This document shows positions 1 to 7,472 of a stretch of DNA of 18,682 nucleotides, one piece after another. The first letter of the stretch is position 1. Each line of letters starts with the position of its first letter. A program made the translations under genes and the position numbers. The notes below the pieces were generated by a model, which saw nothing but the letters and a program-made list of their open reading frames with translations, did not search any database and was not told the DNA's origin. The stretch is from Bifidobacterium breve (lineage in GTDB: Bacteria > Actinomycetota > Actinomycetes > S36-B12 > UBA5976), in assembly GCA_945861165.1 (NCBI GenBank), contig CAMATO010000013.1, positions 1 to 18,682 on the forward strand, read 5' to 3'.

Positions 1-797
1 AATTCTGTTCGATCACCCGGTCCACCACCTGTCATTACATATGCCAAATCCATAGTCTTGAATGCATCAATTGTTCTTAACAAAATTCCCAAACCTAAAA
101 TAAATTTTGCATGTGGCCAGATAACTGTTCTTATTAAACGAAATATTGGTAAACGATCAACTTGGGCTGCTTCTAATTCTGCTTTTGGTACAGATCCAAG
201 GGCAGCCAAAGTCATCAATGTCATAAACGGTGTCCACATCCAGGTGTCCACAAAAACTAGAGTTGGGAAAGCCAAAGTTGCATCAGTTAAAGTATCAAAT
301 CTTTCGAAACCCAAAACTGAAACAAAATAATTAATTACTCCCAAAGTTGGATCAAGAATAAATTTCCAAAAAAGTGATGTTGCAATTGGTGTCACAACCA
401 TGGGAGTAAAGAAAAGGGTTAAAGCTAAACGACGTCCTGGCATTTTGTCGTTTTTCCAAAACAAAACACCAATTAAAATGCCCAAAAAGGTTTGTAAGAT
501 AACTGCGCATATTAAGAAAATGAAAGTTCTGGAAACAGAACCTGCTAATTGTTGATTTGATAAGAAATCGACGAAGTTTTTGAAGCCAATTAATTTTGGT
601 TTATTTGCTGAAGTTAAGGTGTAATCATAAAAAGCTAAACCAAACATCCAAATTGTTGGAACAACGCTCATTAAAATGAAGAAGAACAAAACAGGTGCTA
701 ATAAGCCCCAGGAAAACCAATTCTTTTGTGACTCTGGCTTTTTTGCCTTAGGAACATCCTTGATGGATTTCTCAAGTGTCTCAACGCTCTTGGCCAT
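1..797 (-). CDS. Sugar ABC transporter permease, MalF type (partial, C-terminus beyond the window)
   Basis: The 265 residues present form a binding-protein-dependent transport permease of the MalF/UgpA type. It would make one half of the membrane channel that imports the ligand delivered by the binding protein encoded just upstream. The N-terminus is a charged cytoplasmic tail of about 25 residues, followed by a hydrophobic segment (SWGLLAPVLFFFILM) and several more membrane spans. The cytoplasmic EAA loop, EAAQVDRLPIF, docks the ATPase in this family; its usual Gly after EAAxxx is Arg here. The loop is followed by the family motif TGGGPGDRTE at the window edge. The ATG at 797 follows an AAGGGATGG purine run. 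A second permease would be expected beyond the edge. No ATPase gene is visible, so one may lie elsewhere. Family assignment is firm; substrate is unknown. Confidence 0.9.
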   Translation of the reverse strand, partial: MAKSVETLEKSIKDVPKAKKPESQKNWFSWGLLAPVLFFFILMSVVPTIWMFGLAFYDYTLTSANKPKLIGFKNFVDFLSNQQLAGSVSRTFIFLICAVILQTFLGILIGVLFWKNDKMPGRRLALTLFFTPMVVTPIATSLFWKFILDPTLGVINYFVSVLGFERFDTLTDATLAFPTLVFVDTWMWTPFMTLMTLAALGSVPKAELEAAQVDRLPIFRLIRTVIWPHAKFILGLGILLRTIDAFKTMDLAYVMTGGGPGDRTE

Positions 798-855
798 TAC
801 CATCCCTTTTGTGTTGCAGGTGACTTAAAAATTTAACTTGCGCTAATCATAAGAG

Positions 856-892
856 TTGTGTTGGTGCCCCGACTAGCGGGACACCAACACAA
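856..892 (-). other. Stem-loop between binding-protein and permease genes
   Basis: An 11-bp perfect arm pair (TTGTGTTGGTG at 856-866 with CACCAACACAA at 882-892) continues, after one C/A mismatch, into a CCCG/CGGG stem with an ACTAG loop. It lies in the 114-base gap between the two importer genes. On the transcribed minus strand no T-run follows it, so it is more likely an mRNA-stabilising or partial-termination hairpin than a full terminator. Such a hairpin usually makes the binding protein more abundant than its permeases. Confidence 0.7.
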
Positions 893-911
893 TGATCTTT
901 GCCCTTAACCC

Positions 912-2438
912 TTAGAGAGTTAGAGAGTCGACATTCTCCGGAGGAGCTGTCTTGGTACGACCAGCATTGAACAGAATTTGCTGTTGTTTTGCTGCTGCAT
1001 ATTCAAGAGCTTCTTTTGATGTTTTAACTGTTCCAGTTGCAACACCGTTGAATGCTTCTTGTTGTACTGCGAGCATTTCAGCATATTCTGGCAAATGCCA
1101 GAAGTCTTGTGAGCGGCCTTCTTCTAACATGTACAAGAATGGCTTCACATAGTGTGCAACCTCTAGGTAAGCAGGATTTGCAGCACCTTCTTTACTCCAT
1201 GGCAATCCACCGTTTTCAAGGATGAACTTGTCTTGAGTTTCCTTGGTGTACCACCATTTTAGAACGTCGATGGCCACACGCATGTGGTCTTCGTCGTTAT
1301 AAGCGTTGATTACCCATGGTTGACCACCCATTGCACCGATAAGTTTTCCGTTCCACTTTGGAAGTGGAATTGAAAGAACCATATCTGGTTTAACAACGGC
1401 GTCTGGTCCACCCATAAACTTACCAACTGCTAACCATTGCCAAGCGGAGAAACATTTTCCACCGTTGAAAAGGTCGAGTAAGTTACCGATACCGAATAGA
1501 GCAGCATCCTTTGGTTGGAATTTCATCAAACCAATGAATTGATCCATTGCAGCAGCGTTAACATCAGAGTTTAGAATTCCGTAAACATCTGAAGTTGCAG
1601 GATCCCAAATTTTTCCGCCAGTTGAGTAAGCGAATGGATAGTAGGCACAGCTGAAGAAATCGTATTCTTTCGAATACATCATTGCTGTTCCGTACATTTC
1701 CTTATCTGGGCGATGAAAGAATTCAATGATCTCAGCTAGATCTGTGTATTCAATTTCATACATTGCTTCTGCAGTTGTTGGAAGATCTTTACCGGTTTTA
1801 GCTTTGAATGCAGCTTGTTCCTTTGGATCTTCTAACATATCTTTACGCATGAATACACCTTGTGTGTCAGGCATTTGTGGGAAGCCCCAACGAATTCCTG
1901 AACCATCTGGGTAAACCTGGTAAGTATTTGTTACCAAACTTGAGAATGGTTCGATGTCTAGTTCTGGGTTTGCTGCGAAGACATCGTCTGCCTTAACAAT
2001 CCAACCTGGTTCTGACAAAGCACCTAACCATTGTGAATCAACGATCAAAAGATTGTAATCTTGTGATCCTGATGCAAGTGTTGGAGAAACCTTTTGGAAA
2101 AGTTCTCCGAATCCACCTTCGATGAAAGTAATATCGTTAACTGTGTAACCATATTTTTCTTTTGCGTAGGCTTGGAAGTCTGGCCATAGTGTTGCTGGCG
2201 CAGAGCTTGGTGGCCATCCGGCAACGCGTGAATATGCAAAGTCAAGAGTTTTTCCTTGCATGTTTTCTGCGTTACTTCCGTACAACGGTGAATCTGCTGC
2301 TGGTGCTGCTGCACCTTCTGCGTCTCCACCACTGCTGCAAGCTGCCAACAAACCTGCTGCTGGGATTGCAACGCCTGCCGCGGCGCCAGCCTTGATAAGG
2401 CGACGACGGTCAAGCTTCATTTTTGTCTCTTCTGACAA
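912..2438 (-). CDS. Extracellular sugar-binding lipoprotein of ABC importer, Tat-type signal
   Basis: This 508-residue protein is a family-1 extracellular solute-binding protein that would capture the substrate outside the membrane and hand it to the permease encoded downstream. The N-terminus carries a twin-arginine signal, DRRRLIK (residues 10-16). A short Ala/Gly-rich stretch follows, then a lipobox LAAC with Cys34, and then a Gly/Ala-rich linker. This predicts a Tat-exported, lipid-anchored protein. The start chosen is TTG at 2438, because AAGGAG lies 5 bases upstream; an in-frame ATG six codons later has only a poor site. At 508 residues it is longer than typical maltose-binding proteins of about 400. 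The ligand cannot be read from sequence. The neighbouring catabolic genes suggest a polyol, cyclitol, uncommon sugar or sugar acid, which is inference. Confidence 0.92.
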   Translation of the reverse strand: MSEETKMKLDRRRLIKAGAAAGVAIPAAGLLAACSSGGDAEGAAAPAADSPLYGSNAENMQGKTLDFAYSRVAGWPPSSAPATLWPDFQAYAKEKYGYTVNDITFIEGGFGELFQKVSPTLASGSQDYNLLIVDSQWLGALSEPGWIVKADDVFAANPELDIEPFSSLVTNTYQVYPDGSGIRWGFPQMPDTQGVFMRKDMLEDPKEQAAFKAKTGKDLPTTAEAMYEIEYTDLAEIIEFFHRPDKEMYGTAMMYSKEYDFFSCAYYPFAYSTGGKIWDPATSDVYGILNSDVNAAAMDQFIGLMKFQPKDAALFGIGNLLDLFNGGKCFSAWQWLAVGKFMGGPDAVVKPDMVLSIPLPKWNGKLIGAMGGQPWVINAYNDEDHMRVAIDVLKWWYTKETQDKFILENGGLPWSKEGAANPAYLEVAHYVKPFLYMLEEGRSQDFWHLPEYAEMLAVQQEAFNGVATGTVKTSKEALEYAAAKQQQILFNAGRTKTAPPENVDSLTL

Positions 2439-2463
2439 GTGAACTCCTTCTCAAAAAAGATCG

Positions 2464-2488
2464 ACCCAAGACGGGCCGGTCTTAGGGT
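2464..2488 (-). other. Hairpin in the 5' leader of the binding-protein gene
   Basis: ACCCAAGAC (2464-2472) pairs with GTCTT-A-GGGT (2479-2488, one bulged A) around a GGGCCG loop. It would sit at the very 5' end of the transcript started from the predicted promoter at 2491-2520. It could protect the mRNA of an abundantly made binding protein. There is no T-run, so it is not a terminator. Confidence 0.45.
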
Positions 2489-2490
2489 TA

Positions 2491-2520
2491 ATAATGGGAT
2501 ACAGGTCACTATCTCGTCAA
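2491..2520 (-). promoter_or_regulatory. Predicted promoter of the importer operon with operator-like half site
   Basis: On the minus strand TTGACG (2520-2515) is followed after 18 bases by CATTAT (2496-2491), with four of six bases matching TATAAT. This is the same spacer length as the two promoters predicted at 3705-3734 and 12521-12550. The spacer end contains CTGTATCCCA (2504-2495), which matches the candidate operator CTGTATACAA at eight of ten positions and overlaps the -10 element. Regulation by the GntR protein of this window is therefore possible but weakly supported. Confidence 0.4.
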
Positions 2521-2572
2521 GGCAATAAGACATTTCTTCGTAACAATTGGGTAACGCTATTCTGAAGGTCCC

Positions 2573-2588
2573 GAGGGAATTTTCCCTC
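2573..2588. other. Short inverted repeat upstream of the RpiB-like gene
   Basis: GAGGGAA and TTCCCTC (7-bp arms, TT between them) lie 32 bases before the GTG start of the isomerase gene, in the divergent gap shared with the importer operon. It could be a leader hairpin or a protein-binding site. No convincing -35/-10 pair was found for the plus-strand transcript. Confidence 0.35.
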
Positions 2589-2620
2589 TTCTGAGACAGC
2601 GAATAAGAACTGAGGCGCAA

Positions 2621-3091
2621 GTGACTAAGTACAAAATCGTCGTAGGTTCTGATTTTGCCGGCTTTGAACTCAAGGAACTTCTCAAGAAATACCTCCAACA
2701 AGATCCCCGAGTCTCTGAAGTAATTGAGATGGGCGTTAATTCTTTAGATGACAAAACAGATTATCCAAATATTGGTTTTGCACTGGGAGAAAAAATAACT
2801 TCTGGAAATGCAGATCGTGGTTTATTAGTTTGCGGCACTGGAATTGGTATGGCAATTTCTGCTAACAAAGTTCCAGGAATAAGAGCAACCACAGTTCATG
2901 ATCCTTATTCTTTAGAAAGAGCCGTGTTAAGTAATAACTGTCAAGTAATAACAATGGGTGCCAGAGTTGTTGCCCCCGAACTTGCTTTGAGTTTAATCAA
3001 GCCTTGGCTTGATTATGTTTTTGATGAACAAGGCCCAAGTGCGCCAAAGGTTAAACAAATAAATGACTTAGAAAAGGAAGCGAAAAAATAA
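2621..3091 (+). CDS. RpiB/LacAB-family sugar-phosphate isomerase lacking the conserved histidines
   Basis: This 156-residue protein has the usual RpiB length and fold signatures: VVGSDFAGFELK (residues 7-18), TDYPN (46-50), the active-site loop CGTGIGMAISANK with catalytic Cys71, and MGARVVAPE (112-120). RpiB interconverts aldose and ketose phosphates such as ribose 5-phosphate and ribulose 5-phosphate. Compared with E. coli RpiB from memory, the DH motif is D11-F12 and the ring-opening His (in QHND) is Ser104. Loss of the ring-opening residue fits a substrate that is already open-chain, for example a tetrose 4-phosphate, as for the RpiB paralogues of erythritol/threitol catabolism. The GTG start is supported by GAGG 5 bases upstream. 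The stop codon overlaps the next ATG by one base (TAATG), which implies translational coupling. Confidence 0.88.
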   Translation: MTKYKIVVGSDFAGFELKELLKKYLQQDPRVSEVIEMGVNSLDDKTDYPNIGFALGEKITSGNADRGLLVCGTGIGMAISANKVPGIRATTVHDPYSLERAVLSNNCQVITMGARVVAPELALSLIKPWLDYVFDEQGPSAPKVKQINDLEKEAKK

Positions 3092-3603
3092 TGAGCAAAG
3101 GAACAGTTGCGTTTCCTATAGCTGATGGTGTTGAGGATTTGGAATACCACGTAACCAGAATGCGTTTAGAAGAAGACGGATTTAAAGTTGTTAGTGCCGG
3201 TTTAGATAAAAAACAAATAACAGGAAAAAATGGTTTAAAAATTGATATTGATGTTCTGATTTCTGATTTGAAAGCAAATGATTTAGTTGGATTAGTGCTA
3301 GCTGGTGGTTGGGCTCCGGATAAATTAAGACGTTATGACAATGTCATCAATTTAATTAAAGAAATCAATTCCCAAAATAAAGTAATTGGCATTATTTGCC
3401 ATGGTGGATCATTGGCCGTTTCAGCTGACATTCTGCAAGGCAAAAAAGCAACAGGATCTTTAGGCATTAAAGATGATTTAGTAAATGCGGGAGCAACTTG
3501 GGTTGATGAAGCAGCATTTAGCCAAGGCAATTTGGTGTGGGGTCGAGTAGTGGCTGATATTCCTGACTTTTGCCGCGAAATGGTTAAAACACTAAATAAG
3601 TAA
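3091..3603 (+). CDS. DJ-1/PfpI-family class I glutamine-amidotransferase-like protein
   Basis: This 170-residue single-domain protein matches the PfpI/YhbO type. The acid residue lies in ADGVEDLEY near the N-terminus, the loop is LVLAGGWAPDKLRR, and the nucleophile elbow is IICHGGSLAVSADIL with adjacent Cys and His. Members are reported as proteases, glyoxalases, deglycases or hydratases, so the reaction cannot be predicted. Its start overlaps the stop of the RpiB-like gene by one base. The pair is therefore very likely co-translated, and a role in handling a reactive carbonyl from the same pathway is a reasonable inference. A weak GCCC/GGGC hairpin follows the stop at about 3606-3624. Confidence 0.88.
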   Translation: MSKGTVAFPIADGVEDLEYHVTRMRLEEDGFKVVSAGLDKKQITGKNGLKIDIDVLISDLKANDLVGLVLAGGWAPDKLRRYDNVINLIKEINSQNKVIGIICHGGSLAVSADILQGKKATGSLGIKDDLVNAGATWVDEAAFSQGNLVWGRVVADIPDFCREMVKTLNK

Positions 3604-3704
3604 TTGCCCCCATTAGTTTCGGGCGTTACTGGTAATTCTTTTCTGTACCTACTGTCAAATTGCGTGCACATATATATAGTGAAAATCCCTCAGATAAAGA
3701 ACTA

Positions 3705-3734
3705 TTGACCAATTCGGACCTTTAAGAGTATTGT
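3705..3734 (+). promoter_or_regulatory. Predicted promoter of the oxidase-to-GntR operon
   Basis: TTGACC (3705-3710) and TATTGT (3729-3734) are separated by 18 bases. The -35 matches five of six consensus bases and the -10 four of six. Transcription would start near 3741, directly on the candidate operator. It lies in the 184-base gap between the PfpI gene and the oxidase gene, the only long gap before this five-gene operon. Confidence 0.6.
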
Positions 3735-3740
3735 CTCTTT

Positions 3741-3750
3741 CTGTATACAA
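3741..3750 (+). promoter_or_regulatory. Candidate GntR operator (site 1)
   Basis: CTGTATACAA contains the palindrome TGTATACA and sits at the predicted transcription start. Its exact reverse complement occurs at 12564-12573, in front of the Gfo/Idh gene. The GTATAC core is the type recognised by FCD-class GntR regulators such as UxuR/ExuR, and such a regulator is the last gene of this operon. Placement on the start site suggests repression released by a pathway intermediate, with autoregulation. Confidence 0.55.
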
Positions 3751-3787
3751 CATTGAATACTAAAGCGATGAGGATTACCGAAACCAG

Positions 3788-5257
3788 ATGGCGATCACCC
3801 AAAACGAAGCTCGATCAAAATATTTAATCAATCAAATTGCACGTGAGATTGGTGCCATCGTGGGCCATGATCAAGTAAGTAGCGACAAAGCTAAAAGAAT
3901 TGAACAGGCCAGTGACTGGTCTTGGATGAGTAAGTATTTGTTATCAAAGAATGAAGAATTACCAATCGCAGATTTAGTGGTTTCACCTAAATCAACTGAA
4001 GAGGTTTCTAAAGTTGTCGCACTAGCAAATGACTATCGCCTGCCAGTCATTCCACGCGGTGGTGGTTCAGGAACCCAATCTGGAACTTTTGCTCTCTATG
4101 GCGGAATTGCGCTTGACTTGAAAAGATTAAACAAAGTAATTGATATTGACGAAAATTCCATGATTGTCACTGTTGAAGCAGGCCTGGATGGATCTGAATT
4201 AGAGAAAGTTCTAAACGCAAAAGGTTTAACCATGCCGCATTACCCTGGTTCACATTTCTTTGGTGCAACTATCGGTGGATGTTTAGCAGCCAGAGGATCA
4301 GGTGTGGTTTCCACAAAGTATGGCAAAGCAGAAGATTTAGTTTTACAAATTGAAGCAGTAATGGCTAATGGAACAGTAATTGATACTTTGCCAGTACCAA
4401 GTCATGCCTCAGGTCCAGGAATTATTCAAACACTGGTTGGCAGTGAAGGAACACTTGGTGTGATTACTAAAGCTGCGATGAGATTAGAACATTTACCTGA
4501 ATCAAGAGTTTTCTTGTCTTACGGATTCAAAGATGTAAACACCGGTATTGAAGCTGCCAGATTAATTATGACTAAGAGATGGAAACCAGCTGTGATCAGA
4601 CTTTATGACGAAGCTGATACTAAAAAACTTTCCGAATTCTTAAACCTTGGTATCAAAGGTGTCTTAATGGTCATCATGTGTGATGGTGCCAAATCTTTAA
4701 CAGATTTGGAAGCAAAAGAAATAGATTTGATTTGTGTTGGTGTGGGCGGTAACCCACACGGGCCACAAGTTGGCCAAAATTGGTGGGACGGGAAATATGA
4801 GCCATTTAAACATGGCAATATTCCTGCCCCTCCAATGATTTATGGCACCACCGATACTTGTGCCAGATTCAATGATCTGCCAGCAATCTACAAAGCCAAA
4901 AAAGAAGTTATAGAAAAACAGTTTGCTCACCACAAAGCTCGTTACACCGCACACTTTTCTCATTGGTTTCCCTGGGGCGGCATGATTTATGACCGCTTTT
5001 ATGTAGATAACCCGCCTACAGATATTGACGAAGCCATGAAATTGCACGACGATTTGTGGAACGCAGCAATTGATGCGTCTTTGAAAAACGGGGGAACCTT
5101 AAACGAACACCACGGTGTTGGTTTAAAACTTGGTCGTTTTATGAAGACACAACACGGCTCATCATGGGAATTCATGTTGGGCTTAAAAAAAGCGTGGGAT
5201 CCAAACGGCATCATGAACCCAGGAAAACTTGGGTTTGGTCCACCGGGTTCTGCGTAA
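3788..5257 (+). CDS. FAD-linked oxidase/dehydrogenase of the GlcD/alkylglycerone-phosphate-synthase type
   Basis: This 489-residue flavoprotein belongs to the VAO/PCMH superfamily. The FAD-binding half shows the pyrophosphate loop PRGGGSGTQSG (from residue 89), a second FAD segment with GATIGGCLAARGSG and KYGKAEDL, and VGSEGTLGVIT. The C-terminal half ends with NEHHGVGLKLGRF and WDPNGIMNPGKL, typical of GlcD and alkylglycerone phosphate synthase. The N-terminus has no signal or membrane span, so the enzyme is cytoplasmic. It probably oxidises a hydroxyl of a polyol, sugar or hydroxy acid; no iron-sulfur partner gene is adjacent. As first gene of the operon it stands behind the predicted promoter and operator. 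An AGGA ribosome site lies unusually far upstream (13 bases). The substrate is unknown. Confidence 0.88.
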   Translation: MAITQNEARSKYLINQIAREIGAIVGHDQVSSDKAKRIEQASDWSWMSKYLLSKNEELPIADLVVSPKSTEEVSKVVALANDYRLPVIPRGGGSGTQSGTFALYGGIALDLKRLNKVIDIDENSMIVTVEAGLDGSELEKVLNAKGLTMPHYPGSHFFGATIGGCLAARGSGVVSTKYGKAEDLVLQIEAVMANGTVIDTLPVPSHASGPGIIQTLVGSEGTLGVITKAAMRLEHLPESRVFLSYGFKDVNTGIEAARLIMTKRWKPAVIRLYDEADTKKLSEFLNLGIKGVLMVIMCDGAKSLTDLEAKEIDLICVGVGGNPHGPQVGQNWWDGKYEPFKHGNIPAPPMIYGTTDTCARFNDLPAIYKAKKEVIEKQFAHHKARYTAHFSHWFPWGGMIYDRFYVDNPPTDIDEAMKLHDDLWNAAIDASLKNGGTLNEHHGVGLKLGRFMKTQHGSSWEFMLGLKKAWDPNGIMNPGKLGFGPPGSA

Positions 5258-5273
5258 AGAAAACAACAAGGTT

Positions 5274-5297
5274 TAGTAACTAAGAACTTAGTTACTA
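5274..5297. repeat. 24-base perfect inverted repeat before the epimerase gene
   Basis: TAGTAACTAAG (5274-5284) and CTTAGTTACTA (5287-5297) are exact reverse complements around AA. As RNA this gives a 10-bp stem with a GAAC tetraloop, ending 13 bases before the ATG and next to the GGGAA ribosome site. It could protect or separate the downstream message within the operon, or serve as a DNA operator. There is no T-run, so termination is unlikely. Confidence 0.65.
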
Positions 5298-5310
5298 GAA
5301 GGGAAAAGCA

Positions 5311-6195
5311 ATGCATTTATCTATGCATAACTGGATGCGTGCCGAGCCGTTGGAAACAACCATCGCCCGACTAGCTAAATACGGTTACAAGAGTATTGAA
5401 ATCAGTGGAGAACCAGAGAAATATCCATCTGCCGATACTCGCGATCTATTAAAGAAATACAACCTAAAGTGTTGGGGTTCTGTAACTCTGATGTTAGGTG
5501 AAAGAAATCTTGTTGCTAAAGATGAAAAGAAAAGAGCAATGAGTGTTAAGTATGTAAAAGATTGCATCACTATGGTTAAAGAACTTGATGGAACAGAAAT
5601 GACCATTGTTCCAGCAACCGTAGGAAAAATTACTCCAGATGCAACTCCAGAAGAAGAATGGAGTTGGGCAGTTGCCGGAATGAAAGATATTTATGCTCAT
5701 TCCCAAGCTGCAGGTGTGAAATTAGCAATCGAACCTTTAAACAGATTCGAAACTTATTTCATTACCCGTTGCGAACAAGCACTTGCATTAGCTGAAGCAA
5801 CTGGACCAGATTGTGGAGTTTGTTTAGACGCATTCCACATCAACATCGAAGAACAAGATCTCTATGCAGCAATTCGTTTAGCTGGCAAGAAACTAAACGA
5901 CTTCCACGTTGCAGATAACAACCGTATGCCAGCAGGACACGGTGATTATGACTGGAAGAAAGTTGTAGCCACTTTGAAAGAAATTGGTTATGACGGTGCA
6001 CTAACTGCTGAGTTTGTTGCTCCAATTGATAGAACTCCGGTAAACAAATACAAGAATGCTTTGGACCTAAATCCAAAGGGTATTGATGCAGATCAATTGA
6101 AGTTCATTATCGACCATGGTTCATCAGTGTTAACTGAAGAATTCTATGACTGGTTGGTTAAAGAGAACTCAGATCATTTACTACCTCTTATTTAA
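5311..6195 (+). CDS. Ketose 3-epimerase-like TIM barrel (D-tagatose/D-psicose 3-epimerase family)
   Basis: This 294-residue protein is a xylose-isomerase-like TIM barrel closest in motif pattern to the tagatose/psicose 3-epimerases. Diagnostic stretches are EPLNRFETYFIT (141-152), CLDAFHINIEE (171-181), DFHVADNNR and GHGDYDW (197-215) and TAEFVAP (232-238). The predicted metal ligands Glu141, Asp173, His199 and Glu234 have almost the same spacing as those of Pseudomonas cichorii tagatose 3-epimerase. The enzyme should therefore epimerise or isomerise a keto-sugar or keto-acid next to a carbonyl using a divalent metal. The Thermotoga 5-keto-L-gluconate epimerase (IolO) and the 3-oxo-isoapionate decarboxylase OiaC are functional alternatives in the same fold. 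The gene follows the oxidase by 53 bases containing the inverted repeat, so it could act on the oxidase product. Confidence 0.85.
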   Translation: MHLSMHNWMRAEPLETTIARLAKYGYKSIEISGEPEKYPSADTRDLLKKYNLKCWGSVTLMLGERNLVAKDEKKRAMSVKYVKDCITMVKELDGTEMTIVPATVGKITPDATPEEEWSWAVAGMKDIYAHSQAAGVKLAIEPLNRFETYFITRCEQALALAEATGPDCGVCLDAFHINIEEQDLYAAIRLAGKKLNDFHVADNNRMPAGHGDYDWKKVVATLKEIGYDGALTAEFVAPIDRTPVNKYKNALDLNPKGIDADQLKFIIDHGSSVLTEEFYDWLVKENSDHLLPLI

Positions 6196-6239
6196 TTAAC
6201 TAAATAAGAAAAATACATTAACAACTTCGGGAGCCCTTG

Positions 6240-7472
6240 GTGAAAGAGTTAGTCCTAGTAATAGGAACACTTGACACCAAAGGCCCCGAAGTTGCTTATG
6301 TGAGAGACAAATTAAAAGAGTTCGGACTTAATCCTTATGTGATTGACGTAGGAATATTAGGTGAACCAGTAGGTATCACCCCAGATTTTTCTAAAGCACA
6401 ACTTGCCCAATTCGGTGGCACCACAATTGAAAAAGTTCAAAACGCAGGCTCCCGTGGCGCTGCTGTTGAATTAATGCGCGACTTTGTTGTCAAAAAAGTT
6501 AAAGAAATGGTTGCCCAAAACGAAGTTATTGGAGCAATCGGTTTAGGTGGAGCCGAAGGTGGCGTAATGACCGCGGCAGCTTTAATGGAATTACCAATTG
6601 GTGCCCCAAAAATTGTTATCTCACCTATTGCTTCAGGTAAACATGAATTTGCCCCATTAGTTGGCACCACAGACATGATGACCATGCATTCCATTGTCGA
6701 CATCTTGGGTTTAAATGATATTTCTAAAACAATTTTTGATAACGCTGCTGCCGCTGTTTTTGGCATGATCCAAAAGGGCCATCAATTAGCAAAACCAAAA
6801 CCGGGTACAAAAGCAGTTGCCGTAACAATGCTTGGTAACACCAACACAGCAATAACTGCAATGCAACCGTTGATGAAAGAAGCAGGTTATGAATTAGTTG
6901 TGTTCCATGCCAATGGCGTGGGTGGACCTGCGATGGAAGAGTTAGCACAATCAGGACAGTTTGTAGGAATAATTGATTTCACACCTAATGAAATGGCAGC
7001 AAATCTTGTCGGTGGCATACATGTTGCTAACGAGAACAGATTAAAAGTTGCTGGCCGTTTAGGTTTGCCACAAGTGGTGGTGCCAGGATGTGTTGACTTT
7101 GTTGTTTTTCATGCCCACACTGTTCCAGAAAACTTAAAAGATCGACCTCTTTACAATCACAATCCAGAATTTTGGCTAGTAAGACTAAATGGTGATGAAA
7201 TGGAAAAGTTAGGTAAAAAGTTTGCTGATTCTTTGAACGAATCAAAGGGTGCAGTAAAAGTAGTAATCCCTACTCAAGGAATATCGATGCCTAACAAAAA
7301 AGGTGGGGTTTTCTTTGATCCAGCCTCAGATAAAAGATTCATGGATCAGCTACAAAACAACTTAAATGATGATATTGAAGTAACAACCTTCGATATGCAC
7401 GTCAACGATGCTGAATTTGGTAAGGCAGTCGGTAAACTTTTTATCGACCTGATGAAACAAGGAGAAAAATAA
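6240..7472 (+). CDS. Tm-1-like ATP-binding protein (UPF0261 family)
   Basis: This protein of about 410 residues matches the UPF0261/Tm-1 N-terminal family throughout. The N-terminus has VIGTLDTKGPEVAYVRDKL. The middle has GLGGAEGGVMTAAALMELPIG, SGKHEFAPLVGTTDMMTMHS and FDNAAAAVFGM. The C-terminus has KKGGVFFDPASDKRF. The tomato Tm-1 homologue binds ATP and a viral replicase, but no enzymatic reaction is established for the bacterial proteins. The GTG at 6240 is preferred because GGGAG ends 6 bases before it; a TTG one codon upstream (6237) is also possible. It abuts the creatininase gene with no gap, which suggests the two products act together. An ATP-dependent step or substrate handling in sugar-acid catabolism is inference only. 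Confidence 0.85.
   Translation: MKELVLVIGTLDTKGPEVAYVRDKLKEFGLNPYVIDVGILGEPVGITPDFSKAQLAQFGGTTIEKVQNAGSRGAAVELMRDFVVKKVKEMVAQNEVIGAIGLGGAEGGVMTAAALMELPIGAPKIVISPIASGKHEFAPLVGTTDMMTMHSIVDILGLNDISKTIFDNAAAAVFGMIQKGHQLAKPKPGTKAVAVTMLGNTNTAITAMQPLMKEAGYELVVFHANGVGGPAMEELAQSGQFVGIIDFTPNEMAANLVGGIHVANENRLKVAGRLGLPQVVVPGCVDFVVFHAHTVPENLKDRPLYNHNPEFWLVRLNGDEMEKLGKKFADSLNESKGAVKVVIPTQGISMPNKKGGVFFDPASDKRFMDQLQNNLNDDIEVTTFDMHVNDAEFGKAVGKLFIDLMKQGEK

Noticed and set aside
58..330. Plus-strand open frame opposite the permease
   Set aside because: It is antisense to a clear MalF-type permease and resembles no protein family.
2417..2754. Minus-strand open frames opposite the start of the RpiB-like gene
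   Set aside because: They overlap the RpiB-like coding region and promoter area on the other strand and have no recognisable domain or good ribosome site.
3604..3624. Terminator after the PfpI gene
   Set aside because: Only a 4-bp GCCC/GGGC stem is possible, with no immediate T-run; too weak to list as a feature.
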